In this document: piece by piece, positions 23,768-33,596 of the stretch
How the letters are laid out: each line of letters opens with the position of its first letter
How positions within the stretch are numbered: the stretch's first letter is position 1
Origin: Prostheceraeus crozeri
Lineage: Eukaryota > Platyhelminthes > Polycladida > Euryleptidae
Direction of reading: 5' to 3'
Length of the DNA: 64,000 nucleotides
Assembly: GCA_907163375.1 (NCBI GenBank)
Contig: CAJQUW010010362.1
Coordinates: 1-64,000, forward strand
The notes under the pieces: model-generated
Told to the model about the DNA's origin: nothing
The model's database searches: none
What the model saw: the letters and a program-made list of their open reading frames with translations, nothing else
Position numbers and translations under genes: made by a program

Positions 23768-25504
23768 CTGTAATAATGCTATAAAACCACTTTAATAAAC
23801 CGCATAGCGCATACTGCAGCAGATAGATTGAAACCATTATGCAAGTACGTGCTATACCGTCATTCCGTCTTCTCCTTATTTGGTTTCCGATCAAGTGTTT
23901 GCAGCTAAATTGATCTGCCACATTAATTAGGCTATTTTTTATATTGATAGGAATATTGTTGAAAGAGTTTAATACATTTTATGAGATCACAATGCAGATC
24001 ATAAGAATTATAAAACGAATATGTCAACATCAATTTCATCAATCTTCTTTTTGCTATCAATTTAATTGTTATTCAATCGATAACGTCAATAAGCGGAAGA
24101 CGGATTTTAGGTGAAGTAATGCCCTGAAATATACCACATCATAAATGTAGAAACTTACGATCTTGGGTCGATTTGAACCTGCAAAAATAAGATTCATCCA
24201 GTATAGAGGAACATTCCAAATTTACTGCGAGAAATTGAGGATTAGTCACAACAGAATGATTATGAAAATGTTGATTTGTCAGGTAGGCACGGACAACTTG
24301 ATAATTGTCATGTAAATTATGTTTGAAGGCATTAATTACACTGGCTTCAAAAAAAAATTTTGCAACTTTGCTGTTTTTCATAAAGCCATGCGTGCGTGTA
24401 GATCATAGTCGTCTTGATCAATACTTTGCTATATTCAACACGTCACTTTGCTCAGCAACTTTTGATGTCTCAGGCCTGCTTTTTTTGCATTACTGTTAAA
24501 TTTCATTTGCTTGAATCTGAGTAGAGTTACAAATGCAAACAAAATGTGGTTTCTTATAGGTCAGGACAAGCCTCGATATCTCGGTATTGCATCTTAAAAT
24601 TTTAATCTTGGCAGATATGCAAGTGCAAAGTAAATTAAGTCTCCTGTACTGTCGAGTAAAATGACGTCTCTTGCAAATGTATTGTCGAGCAAAACGACAA
24701 CACGTGCGCAAATGTTTGTGTACACAATATTTCATATGTACCACGGCTACGGGCGGCTCCGACTCTTTACCACGGATCTGGGCGGCTCCGGCTCCGATTC
24801 TTCACCACAGCTCCGGGCGGTTCCGGCACCTATTCTTTACCACAGCTCCGGGCGGCTCCGGCTCCGATTCTTCACCACAATTCCGGGAGGCTCCGATTCT
24901 TTACCGCAGTTCCGGGTGGCTGCGATTCGGCTCCGACCCAAGACTTTATATTGTAGGGTCCACAACACATGTACATGCCATTGTTTAAAAAGCTGAAACC
25001 ATATAGATTCATCAAAGCGTTACTTTTTGTCGTCAGACACCATTTTGATTAATTTTTAGCTGAAACTTTTTTAGTCTTTAAACACATTTTGGCATACATC
25101 AAAGATCTGAGGCATACACACATAATGTACAGGATAAAAAGTGGCCTTAAGATATTCCATTCTAAAAATTATGAGTAATGACTTAGCTGTTGCTTCCCAC
25201 TTAAAACTGTTTATGAGTTAAGAGTCACAGAGGGAGCGATGGAGATTTTCTCTATTTTCAAGGGACTTATTGAAGTCTCTGATTTAGTCCTTTACACGAC
25301 CTTTCTTAGTGCTTAACCAAAGGCGAGAACAAGTATTTCATTCTTCCAGAGTGAGACACTATTAATTAAAAAGAGTCATTTTAGTCAGACACATTGGTCG
25401 CAGTGAAAGAGTTTTCAAAAACTTCAATCCACACGCACTTGGATTTACATGTGCATTTTTCCTGTCTGATAAGAACAGGAACCGGGTAGAACTCGGGAGA
25501 CGCG
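23768..25504. other. Noncoding with a GC-rich minisatellite
   Basis: Upstream of exon a I see no start exon. The only structure is the 35-bp minisatellite listed separately. The flank up to 25504 is the Polinton insertion site. Confidence 0.5.
24752..24935. repeat. 35-bp GC-rich minisatellite
   Basis: About five imperfect units of roughly 35 bp, each with gggcggctccg and attctttaccaca or close variants. Two frames are open through it only because of the repeat. Confidence 0.8.
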
Positions 25505-25510
25505 TACATT
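25505..25510. repeat. Polinton target site duplication, left
   Basis: The 6 bp tacatt lie directly before the AG that starts the element and recur exactly at 43774-43779. Confidence 0.95.
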
Positions 25511-26114
25511 AGTAATGGGCAAAAGACCGTTCCAGGACACCATAAAATTCAAAAAAATAGTATCTTTAAAAACGACATAAATTCATGAATTTAGTCCTTT
25601 TTTCAGGTTTTTAAGACCTAAATACATGAATTTAGTCCATTCAAAAAGTACCATTTTTTCAAAAAATGACATTTTTAAAAACGACATAAATTCATGAATT
25701 TGGGCGTTTTTAAAAATACCCAATTTTCAAATTTTTCAAAATCTCAAATTTGAGAATTACAATCGGGCGAAGCCCTAGAACCTTCGGTTCGATTTTCACC
25801 CCCAAAATCATGACCGTTCCAGGACACCGAAAATCATAAAAGTTAAGAATCTCAAATTTGAGATTAAGATCATTTTTTTACTTTGAAAATCATGACCGTT
25901 CAAGGACACCGAAAAAATCATAAAAGTTAAGAATCTCAAAATTTGAGAATTACAATCGGGCGAAGCCCTAGAACCTTCGGTTCGATTTTCATTGCTTAAA
26001 TCATGACCGTTCAAGGACACCAAAAATCATAAAAGTTGAGAATTTCAAATTCATGAATTTTATCCATCTTTCAGGTTTTTAAAATATATCATGTGACTAA
26101 TAATATTTCTTTAA
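25511..26114. repeat. Polinton left terminal inverted repeat
   Basis: 604 bp matching 43170-43773 in reverse complement; I noticed one mismatch (26022 versus 43262). The core word ccgttc(c/a)aggacacc occurs four times (25527, 25813, 25896, 26007), and two GC-rich double hairpins with gggcgaagccc and gaaccttcggttc lie at 25763-25792 and 25956-25985. Confidence 0.95.
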
Positions 26115-26132
26115 AAGTGGAAGAAACAAAAA

Positions 26133-26190
26133 GTGGAAGAAGCCGCAAGTATATATCCTTCAATATCATATGAACGTAGTTCTACTACCC
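26133..26190 (+). pseudogene. Remnant of the 226-aa gene's 5' end
   Basis: From 26133 the sequence reads as V-EEAASIYPSISYERSST, very close to the N-terminus of the Polinton protein at 40972-41652 (MEETARIYPSLSYERSST), with GTG in place of the ATG. It ends in a C-rich stretch before the protease. It is a leftover of a rearrangement between the two element ends. Confidence 0.7.
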
Positions 26191-26259
26191 CCTCCCTTCT
26201 AACTTCTAGGGGTCCCTTCTGACTTCAAGGGGTCCCTTAAGAAATTTTTTTATTATAAA

Positions 26260-26748
26260 ATGAACAACATAAATGAGTTTTTAAAATTATATGGAACGCA
26301 AACTACGACAAATTTCGACCTAAAGAAAATCGCAAATGAATTAGGAATAAAGAATTTTCATGTTCTAATGAGAGACGAATTACAATTCCTAAAAAATAAG
26401 CCAACAGGAACCTTCAGTTCCCGGAACAAAGTTCCATCAATAACTGTAAATTTCGTAACCAATCTTCACACTTCAGACCAAAAAGGCGTACATTGGTCAG
26501 CAGGCGTTAAAAATCATCAGCAGAACTATTATTTTGATCGCCCGGAGGCTGAGAACTATTGGTTCGATTCATACGGTTTGCCCCCTACAAATGAAGTAAA
26601 AGAATTACTTGGAACGGGAACATACAATACGTTTCAAATTCAAACACCAGGCACTACCTATTGTGGACAATTATGTTTATACGTTTTGTACAAATTACAA
26701 AAAGGAGTACCATTTCTAGATATAATGTTAGAATTGAACGAACCGTAG
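26260..26748 (+). CDS. Adenain-like cysteine protease (PRO)
   Basis: This 162-aa Polinton maturation protease is of the adenovirus endopeptidase/Ulp1 type (C5/C48). Likely catalytic residues are His78 in GVHWSAG, Asp103 in WFDSYG, Gln128 and Cys135 in YCGQLCLY; the Gln sits 7 residues before the Cys exactly as in adenain. The N-terminal MNNINEFLKLYGTQ and FHVLMRDE are typical of Polinton proteases. The family cleaves capsid precursors during virion maturation. Residues 50-58 (GTFSSRNKV) are encoded by a pair of small hairpins, and the stop TAG lies inside another hairpin (26740-26752), so this C-terminus was probably set by the insertion. It is the only rightward gene at the left end. Confidence 0.9.
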   Translation: MNNINEFLKLYGTQTTTNFDLKKIANELGIKNFHVLMRDELQFLKNKPTGTFSSRNKVPSITVNFVTNLHTSDQKGVHWSAGVKNHQQNYYFDRPEAENYWFDSYGLPPTNEVKELLGTGTYNTFQIQTPGTTYCGQLCLYVLYKLQKGVPFLDIMLELNEP

Positions 26749-26833
26749 GTTCTATGGCTACGCGCTACGCGCTATGCCTAACAAGGGAATTTCATTCCTG
26801 AAACGTTAGTTCCAATAATAATAATAATGATAA

Positions 26834-28207
26834 TTAAAAATCAGTTCGTTGTAATTCATTTTGATAAAAACGGCCTCTGATATCTTCATCATCTAAATCT
26901 TTGATTTCGTAAGTAATCGGATAACTTTGATTTATTTTAGAAATTTCAAATATTTCTTTAGTCCAATAACCAACAAAGCCTTTTTCAAATTTATTCTTAT
27001 ATTTAAATATTCTAACTCTATCTCCAATTTTAAATTTCGGCTTAAGTTTCTGCAAATTCGGATTACTCTCATTCAAATTATTATTCTCGAATATTTTCTT
27101 TCGTATCAAATCAGGGTCGTCAGAAGCATTCTTTGGGGTTTCTTCAATACCAGAATGAACTTTATTATTGTACGCTTCTACAACTCCTGGTAATATCTTC
27201 AACCATTTCTGATTTCTTTGCTCAGTAAATTTCTTGAATAATTTATTTTTTAACGTCCGATTGAATCTTTCTATCACTACAGCTTTTCCAGCGTTTTCAG
27301 TTGAATAAACTGAGCCTTGGCGATGACTTTCGTCTGTTTCAAATAGTGGTTGAACGTTTCGGTTATAAAATTCCGACCCTTTATCAACAAACAATTTCCT
27401 TGGCTTTCTATTACTTTCTTTAAAGATTTCTTCAAACGCATATTTAACTGATAGACCACTTTTATTTTTTAAAGGCTTTACCCAAGCGTATCGTGTATAT
27501 AAATCTATAAAGGTCAATGCGTATTTATAATCTTTTTCATTCGGCATATGAATAAGATCAGCACTCCAAATATCATCTTTATTAAATACTTTTACTTTCA
27601 ATAAATATTTAGGCTTTCTATATTCCTTGTGGATTTTGGACGCGTAGGTTCGTGCGTTGCTCTCAGAGTTATTAGTTCGAGCGTTGCTCTCAGGGTTATT
27701 AGTTTCATTTAAACCCTGGCCGAATAATATTTTAGCTTGTAAAGCTTTCTTAACAAACATTCTTTCAATTCTTTCTCTAAATGTAGGATTCTGAATACTA
27801 TCTAATTCTTGTATCATCTTCTTATCAGCTGCATGTCGAGAACTTAGATCATGATTTCGATAAGCTAAATCATGCCTGTAAGCGGCGGCATCTACTCTAT
27901 TTATTGGTTCTTCACCTGGTTTCGGATTATTATTCTCATCTAGTCTTATATCTAATCGAGTTCCTGGACCGGTAGATGAATGACCAGGAAGATGTTTTTC
28001 TTTCGAATATTTACTCCAAATAAATCCAGGAAAGTTTTCTAATGTTTTTTGTATGTCACCACCGTAGGTAGTAGCCAAACTTTGTTTGTCGTCGTTACCT
28101 TCATAAATTTTACAATTTAAGTTTTTATTTTTGTTTAATAGATAATTCAATAAATCTAAATTAGAAATTTTTAATTTAATTAAATTTTCGGAATTTTTAG
28201 AATTCAT
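26834..28207 (-). CDS. PLA2-like domain fused to Polinton integrase
   Basis: The single 457-aa frame has two parts. Residues about 70-135 look like the parvovirus VP1-type phospholipase A2: LPGHSSTGPGTRLD, then NRVDAAAYRHDLAYRNHD with the HD pair at 112-113. Residues about 205-455 are a retroviral-type integrase: Asp217 in WSADLIHM, Asp275 in FVDKGSEF and Glu313 in VIERFNRTLKNK, followed by a chromo/SH3-like tail with KIGDRVRIF and ELQRTDF. The usual HHCC zinc finger before the core is not visible; PLA2 stands in its place. Between them, residues 172-187 carry a duplicated SESNART-type peptide encoded by a tandem repeat with a hairpin (27648-27703). Integrase inserts the element; PLA2 in virions breaches endosomes. 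ATG at 28207 is preceded by an A-rich leader, like the neighbouring genes. Confidence 0.85.
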   Translation of the reverse strand: MNSKNSENLIKLKISNLDLLNYLLNKNKNLNCKIYEGNDDKQSLATTYGGDIQKTLENFPGFIWSKYSKEKHLPGHSSTGPGTRLDIRLDENNNPKPGEEPINRVDAAAYRHDLAYRNHDLSSRHAADKKMIQELDSIQNPTFRERIERMFVKKALQAKILFGQGLNETNNPESNARTNNSESNARTYASKIHKEYRKPKYLLKVKVFNKDDIWSADLIHMPNEKDYKYALTFIDLYTRYAWVKPLKNKSGLSVKYAFEEIFKESNRKPRKLFVDKGSEFYNRNVQPLFETDESHRQGSVYSTENAGKAVVIERFNRTLKNKLFKKFTEQRNQKWLKILPGVVEAYNNKVHSGIEETPKNASDDPDLIRKKIFENNNLNESNPNLQKLKPKFKIGDRVRIFKYKNKFEKGFVGYWTKEIFEISKINQSYPITYEIKDLDDEDIRGRFYQNELQRTDF

Positions 28208-28261
28208 TTTAAAAGATAAAAAAAATTTAAAAGATAAAATAAAATAATTGTTTTACCGAAA

Positions 28262-28276
28262 AGAACCAAAGGTTCT
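28262..28276. repeat. Hairpin agaaccaaaggttct
   Basis: A small palindrome between two genes, of the same family as the coding-region hairpins. Confidence 0.7.
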
Positions 28277-28283
28277 GAGGTTA

Positions 28284-28769
28284 TTACCTTATCATACTAG
28301 GACTTAGATATATTCCAGAACCATCTTTAGTTTCTTTAATTTCAATTAAATCATCAACATTGTGGAGAATATTTTTAAGAACTCGTTTTCCTTCATCAAC
28401 TAATTTTAATTTACTAATAAAATTATCTACTATTCCTTCTCCCCTAGCAACTTTCTCTAACTCTCTATTATGACGTTTTTGTTCTTCTAATGCTGCCTTC
28501 TCTGATTTATTTTTATTTACTGCTTGGACAATACCAGCTGTCCCACCTGCAACACTTCCTGCTGCAGCTATGCCACCTATTATTAGTGGAATTAATGGGA
28601 GAATCCCGCCATTCTTTTCTTCTTGTAATTGAATATTCTCTATCATTGGTTTACTTATGTAATACTTTTTTTTATTAATAGTAATAGTTTTAGGGGTATT
28701 TTTGTCAACAATATTACGTAATTTTAATTCAACAGTTTTATTATTAATATTACTTTTCGCTTGCGACAT
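28284..28769 (-). CDS. pX-like virion protein with membrane segment
   Basis: This 161-aa protein has a basic N-terminus (INKKKYYISK) and one long hydrophobic Gly/Ala/Ile segment at residues 54-84 (GGILPLIPLIIGG and on), then a charged helix. Proteins with a GG-x-LP-LIP-type segment next to the capsid genes of Polintons and adintoviruses have been compared to adenovirus core protein pX or other membrane-active virion proteins. That assignment is by pattern and position only. It is the second leftward gene, 76 bp from the integrase. Confidence 0.5.
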   Translation of the reverse strand: MSQAKSNINNKTVELKLRNIVDKNTPKTITINKKKYYISKPMIENIQLQEEKNGGILPLIPLIIGGIAAAGSVAGGTAGIVQAVNKNKSEKAALEEQKRHNRELEKVARGEGIVDNFISKLKLVDEGKRVLKNILHNVDDLIEIKETKDGSGIYLSPSMIR

Positions 28770-28789
28770 TTTTAATAAAAAAATTTTAA

Positions 28790-29005
28790 GTTATCAAAAA
28801 TTTAAATCTATTCTAGTTATGAAAAAATTTCAAGTTACCAAAAAATTTTAAGTTACCAAAAAATTTTAATCTATTCTAGTTATTAAAAAATTTCAAGTTA
28901 CTAAAAAATTTTAAGTTACCAGAAAAATTTTAATCTATTCTAGTTATGAAAAATTTTAAGTTAAGAATTTTTAATCTATTCTAGTTATGAAAAAATTTTA
29001 ATTAA
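28790..29005. repeat. AT-rich tandem repeat between genes
   Basis: Four imperfect units, each with taatctattctagttat followed by aaaaaatttcaagtta. It probably includes the promoter of the pX-like gene; hairpins gagcgaagctc and ggctttagcc follow at 29013-29037. Confidence 0.8.
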
Positions 29006-29031
29006 CTTATCAGAGCGAAGCTCCTCTGGCT

Positions 29032-30365
29032 TTAGCCTATCCTTACCATCTTTCCATTAAGAATTTCAATAGAATATTTTACATCTTCTAGCAATAAACC
29101 ATAAGCCATCAATGAAGTTGTGGAATCTTTCTTTTCAATATTAATTGTTACATCACAACCAGTCTTGATAATATCTTCAGATTGTGCACTTAAATCGAAA
29201 CAGAAAACAGGATATAAATGTCTCCAATCTCCAGGAGTTAATTGTGGTTCAACTCCAAATTCTGTACAAAGATTTCGATAACAATCATATCCTTCCATAA
29301 ATTGATTATTGGTATCATCGAATCTTAATGGATCAATTGGATATCGGGTTTGATTTAATGAAACTTGTAAACTTCGAATTGTATTAAAATGAAAAATATT
29401 GTTGTTCTTATCAAAACTTGGAGAATTATTTCTTTGAAATGTTAGTAATAAATATCTTGGAGTATTCGCAGTTCTAGTAAAATGCCAGTTAAATCTTTGT
29501 TCGGAAAAAGTTACTGAACTAGCAGTACGCTTTAGAAAATTTACTGGAATTGGTTTGTTAGTATTTAATCTTTTTGCAATAGCTGTTTCAATCTCTAAAC
29601 TAGGAGTAATATGCTTAATCCACCATTCAAGTCTATCAATTTTTAAATATGCTTTTTTCCCAGTCTTACCAAAAAAGATTAATTCATTATTTGCTGCACG
29701 ATGAATTATTAATTTAAATTTTAATTGATATGATATTTTATCATAATCTAAATATCCGAATAATGGAGACAATGACCAATTTACTGTCTGTTTACTTTTT
29801 TGTTAAATTCACGTCTTTCTTTATATGCATCATTATTTGTTTTATTTAAATGTTTTACAATATTTTCTACATCTTTCGCAATTCCTGCGGCATCTGTTCC
29901 AGCGTGAGTTAAATCATCAACAATTATACCATCATTAGTATCAGGAAACCAACCTTCGATTTCATACTTTTTATTATTTTCACCAATTGTTACAAATCTA
30001 AGCATTGTATCAATTACACCTGGAGAATCACTTATTGTTTCTATATTTTGAGTTGCAACATCTAAACGCATTTGTGTAAATAATCTTGGAAAGAAATTAT
30101 TCTCTAGTGCAATATTATCGGTTTCTGGTAATGGTGTTGTAAAATTGGCATCACTATACAAAGAATATTCACAGTGTAAAAATGAATCAGGTAGATATAA
30201 ATAACTCTGCTGATTATCAACTTCAAAAATTAAATCACCTCCAGTATTTACTCTACTGGAAGATCCGGGATTCATAGCAATTCTTATATAGTCATTCTTT
30301 TTTTGATTATAACTGACGAACGGAGGATCGTCTAATCTAAATTTATTTTCGATAAGCGAAGACAT
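29032..30365 (-). CDS. Major capsid protein, split by a frameshift
   Basis: Two leftward frames make one gene. The 5' part (30365-29781, 194 aa) holds the first jelly roll, with NDYIRIAMNPGS and PRLFTQMRLDV. The 3' part (from about 29802 to 29032) holds the second, with FNWHFTRTANTPRYLLLTFQ and LYPVFCFDLSAQ. Together the size fits the double jelly-roll MCP of Polintons (PY). The frames differ by -1 and meet at a run of six A on the coding strand (29796-29801); one missing A would explain it. A real mutation, a sequencing error or programmed -1 shifting are all possible. The second part has no ATG at its 5' end. The stop lies next to hairpins at 29013-29037. MCP forms the icosahedral shell. 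Confidence 0.85.
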
Positions 30366-30419
30366 TTTTATAAAAAATAATTTGACTTTTTGTTTTTTCT
30401 CACAGACAGAAAAAAATTT

Positions 30420-30490
30420 TACTAAAATAATTTTGCTAAAATAATTTTGCTAAAAAAATTTTACTAAAAAAATTTTACTAAAAAATATAT
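30420..30490. repeat. Short tandem repeat aattttactaaaa
   Basis: About five copies of a 13-17-bp A/T repeat in the gap between the major capsid gene and the next gene. Confidence 0.7.
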
Positions 30491-30491
30491 T

Positions 30492-31052
30492 TTAGAATTT
30501 TGCTAGACCAGCTCCGCTACAGCTTTGCTGGTTAAACCGAAGGTTGCTACTCACGCCATTTCCTCTTATTTCTTCAATTGTTTTTTTATTATTTTTATTT
30601 TCATTATGTTTACTATTAGACGGAGCTCCGCTCCTCAAGGTTTCCCCAACAGCTATGTTAGCAATTTTGTTTTTTGTTTCCTCTGAAAGTTTTTTTAAAT
30701 TTTTTAGTTCTTCAGAATCATTCCTAAGTTTACGAATAGCTTCTAGTTGTTTTAATTCGTTTTGAGACTTGACAGCATTTGATATTGCACTAGCTGTACT
30801 ACCTATAGCAGCTGCTCCTTTTGCAGCAGATGTAATTAAATCTTTATTATTTTTAATTAAGTTAACGATACTTCCAATACCAGAAAAGATGCCAGCCCCT
30901 TCTTTTTGGACGGCACCTGCGGTGCCTAGGAACTTTTGTGTTCCGACTGTTTCTCTATTATCATAATGGTACACAGGTTTCTGAGATGGTTCATGAGCAA
31001 TTTTATTATTTGATGCAAAATGTTTAAGATTGTGTTTATAAATTATAGGCAT
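30492..31052 (-). CDS. pVI-like amphipathic virion protein
   Basis: The 186-aa protein has an Ala/Gly-rich amphipathic stretch at residues 52-96 (GAGIFSGIGSIVNLIKN, then AAKGAAAIGSTASAI) followed by a charged coiled coil. This is the layout of membrane-lytic minor virion proteins like adenovirus pVI, and it precedes the MCP. Function is inferred from composition and position only. At least three hairpins fall inside the frame (30507-30545, 30622-30634, 30912-30944), encoding peptides such as GTAGAVQ, LRSGAPS and SCSGAGL. Confidence 0.45.
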   Translation of the reverse strand: MPIIYKHNLKHFASNNKIAHEPSQKPVYHYDNRETVGTQKFLGTAGAVQKEGAGIFSGIGSIVNLIKNNKDLITSAAKGAAAIGSTASAISNAVKSQNELKQLEAIRKLRNDSEELKNLKKLSEETKNKIANIAVGETLRSGAPSNSKHNENKNNKKTIEEIRGNGVSSNLRFNQQSCSGAGLAKF

Positions 31053-31095
31053 TATTTAGGATTAAATTTGACTTTTGGGAAAAATATCTACGTTC

Positions 31096-31122
31096 GGCTA
31101 AAGCCTTGAGGAGCTTCGCTCC
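31096..31122. repeat. Double hairpin ggctaaagcc / ggagcttcgctcc
   Basis: An intergenic copy of the palindrome family; nearly the same pair occurs in the polymerase gene at 35058-35083. Confidence 0.8.
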
Positions 31123-31151
31123 GATAGGTTAGAAACCCAAGACTTCGTCGA

Positions 31152-32039
31152 TTAAGATTTACGTTTGTGAATGGACAACAACTTCGAGATAACTTTATTA
31201 ATTGCCTGTTGCACTTTATCTATTGCGTCAAGCAGCGTGTGATGTACTTTAATTTCTTTTCTATTAACTTGCATTTTCACCTGATTCATCTTCAACGCCG
31301 TTTTAAGTGCATTTAACTTAAATTTAAGAACATCTAATTGTCTTTTAACAGAATCTAACTGTTCTTTATTTTCTTTAGAGTTTTCTTGTAAATTTTTCTT
31401 TAATTCATTTTCTAAATTGATTTTCAGATTTTTCATTTTATCAACTTTTTCATTAAGTGAGTTTACTTCATTTATTATTCTATTCATCTTTTTCATTTGT
31501 TGAGTAATTTTAGAACTTAATTCATCAACACTTTTTTGGAATGTAGTTTGTAACTGCTTTAAATTTTTTTTAATTCTTTCAGGTAGTTTTTCTATTTCAT
31601 CTTCTAATTGTTCTTTTAACATTTTTATCTGATGTTTATTTTTAATTACAGCAGATTTTAAATTTAAAGAAAGTAATATTAAAATTTTTGATTGTTCAGA
31701 AATCTTTTTAAAAAGTTTTGCTATATCTGCTTCTAGCTCTCTATCCTTTTTATCAAGTTTTAATAATTTTTCGTTTAATGATTTGTCATTAAGTTTAAGC
31801 AACTTTAATTCGTTCATCAGTGGAACCAAAACATCGTTTATATATTTTTCCTTTAAGTCATTGATTTGTGTATCAACATATTGTTTATTTGTCAACTCTG
31901 TATTTTGTTGCGGAAGAATAGAAAGATGTAATGGACCAGATAAAACGTCTCCAGTTTTCATGATATAATTTTCTATCTCTATTTCTAATTCACGATTATT
32001 CGGGATATATGCACCTCCACCAACATTTGGTAACATCAT
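31152..32039 (-). CDS. Fibre-like trimeric coiled-coil protein
   Basis: The 295-aa protein has near its N-terminus (residues 27-57) MKTGDVLSGPLHLS...LTNKQYVDTQI, the motif that repeats in phage tail fibres and tail collars (MTGxLxLxGxP...ATKxYVD). Residues about 58-270 are an almost unbroken Lys/Glu/Leu coiled coil. No knob domain is visible at the C-terminus. The likely role is a virion surface fibre or spike, but this rests on one motif plus the coiled coil. It is the first gene of the leftward block and faces the rightward block across a short A-rich promoter region (32040-32147). Confidence 0.55.
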   Translation of the reverse strand: MMLPNVGGGAYIPNNRELEIEIENYIMKTGDVLSGPLHLSILPQQNTELTNKQYVDTQINDLKEKYINDVLVPLMNELKLLKLNDKSLNEKLLKLDKKDRELEADIAKLFKKISEQSKILILLSLNLKSAVIKNKHQIKMLKEQLEDEIEKLPERIKKNLKQLQTTFQKSVDELSSKITQQMKKMNRIINEVNSLNEKVDKMKNLKINLENELKKNLQENSKENKEQLDSVKRQLDVLKFKLNALKTALKMNQVKMQVNRKEIKVHHTLLDAIDKVQQAINKVISKLLSIHKRKS

Positions 32040-32147
32040 TTTTAAAACAATAAAAAAGTAAAACTTTTTTTTTTATAAAAATAATAAAAATAAAATTTTT
32101 TCTAATAAAAATAAAAAAATAAAATTTTTCCTAATAAAAATAAAAAA
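32040..32147. promoter_or_regulatory. Divergent promoter region
   Basis: About 108 bp of A/T-only sequence separate the leftward virion block from the rightward block. It contains three copies of taaaaataaaaaaat-like sequence. Both flanking ATGs follow A-rich leaders. No TATA box can be singled out in such sequence. Confidence 0.5.
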
Positions 32148-33425
32148 ATGGAAAATCCAAATTTAAAAAAATTATATTCGCCCGCATCATCCTGTTCTTC
32201 TTATTCGACGAGATCAACGGGATTTGAAAATTAATGTTTTGATAATAATAATAATAATAATAATCCATGTATAGATGTTAATCTTTTGTTTGAATTACAA
32301 GCCGAAATATTTAGAGAACAGACTAAAGGTCTACCTTCTATAGAAACTAATTATTGTTTATTTCCAGGTGATCCATTTATTAAATTTATGGAGATTGTAA
32401 GTAAATATAATGATGTAGCTTATGTTGAATTAAATAAAGAAAATATGGTTATAATTGGTCATAATAATGTATATGGGTTTATCAGAGCAGTTTTGCCGAT
32501 TAGTAATACTGATTGGATAGAAACTAAAATTATTAATTATATCAATATTAAAGAATTAGTTAAAAAATTAAAATCTTTTTCGAAAGAAAAAATTAGATTA
32601 TTTGTTGACGATCAAAATCAATATAACATTCACATAGAGAGTAAAAAACATAATGAAGAATTATTATGTCAAGTTTATTATAGAGACACAATTTATAAAC
32701 AAGAAACATTAGAAATGCCCCAAAGATATGATGATGATACGTATATAGGATTATATTCCAACTTAAATATTAATTTATTAAAATCTTATATAAATGGTTT
32801 AGCTCAACAAGAGAAAATTTATATGTGGACTACACCTTATACTATTAACAATAACCATAATCATATTCATAATAAACGAACTGAAGGTTCTAGGGCTTTG
32901 CCCGATCTTAGAGAATCTTATGATAATAATGATGATTCTGTAACATCTGAAAAAGGTGTAAATGGTAAAAAAGATTATAAAAATATTAGTAATTATAAAA
33001 ATTTATCTAAATTTCATTTTCTTACAATTGAAAATAATAATGATGGCATAGTTGAAGATACTGTTAGACAACTATGTGTCGGGTCTACAAAATTTAAATT
33101 AGGATTTACATCTAATCAATTTAAAATTTTATCATCTTTAACAAAAACTAAAAGTGATTCAGATTATGGTGGTGTTATTAAATTTTCCAAAAGAGATCAA
33201 AGACCAATATTTTTCTCTATTATATTATTATCAGATAAAAAATGTAATTTAGAGTTAGATATTCCAATAAGAGAATGGTATCCTATCATGGAAGGGCATC
33301 CTATGCCAAAAAGTGTAATTTATGATGATGATGAAGAAACAATTTATGATGATGATGATGAATCAATAGTTAGTGAAAAAAAATTTAAATTATCTTTTGA
33401 TAAAACATTATATGATGAAACTTAA
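32148..33425 (+). CDS. Unknown Polinton protein, early in-frame stop
   Basis: An ATG at 32148 opens a frame that hits TAA at codon 29 (32232-32234) and then continues open, in the same frame, through an Asn run to 33425 (379 codons from 32286). The long part has no ATG near its start. It contains alternating beta-strand-like segments (VAYVELNKENMVIIGHNN; RPIFFSIILLSD) and an acidic tail with DDDDES. The strand pattern and position next to the polymerase faintly recall a sliding clamp, but no motif proves it. A double hairpin at 32878-32903 adds the peptide RTEGSRALPD in frame. Alternatives are a nonsense mutation, an upstream short peptide, or readthrough. Confidence 0.6.
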
Positions 33426-33596
33426 TAAGATAAAACTTAATATGATAAAACTTAATGTGATAAAGAAAAAAAATAACTAAAGAACGTGAAATATATAATA
33501 ATATAAAATAACACTCAAGTCCTAAATATTAGAATGTTTATATCTAAAATTAAAACACAAATTTTTCCTTAAATTTTCTCTAAAAAAATAAAAAAA

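Noticed and set aside
24661..24996. Two overlapping frames of more than 100 codons
   Set aside because: They run through the 35-bp minisatellite and owe their openness to its period.
25808..26023. 71-codon frames in both TIRs
   Set aside because: They translate the TIR's own repeats and hairpins; no family features and no conservation signal beyond DNA identity.
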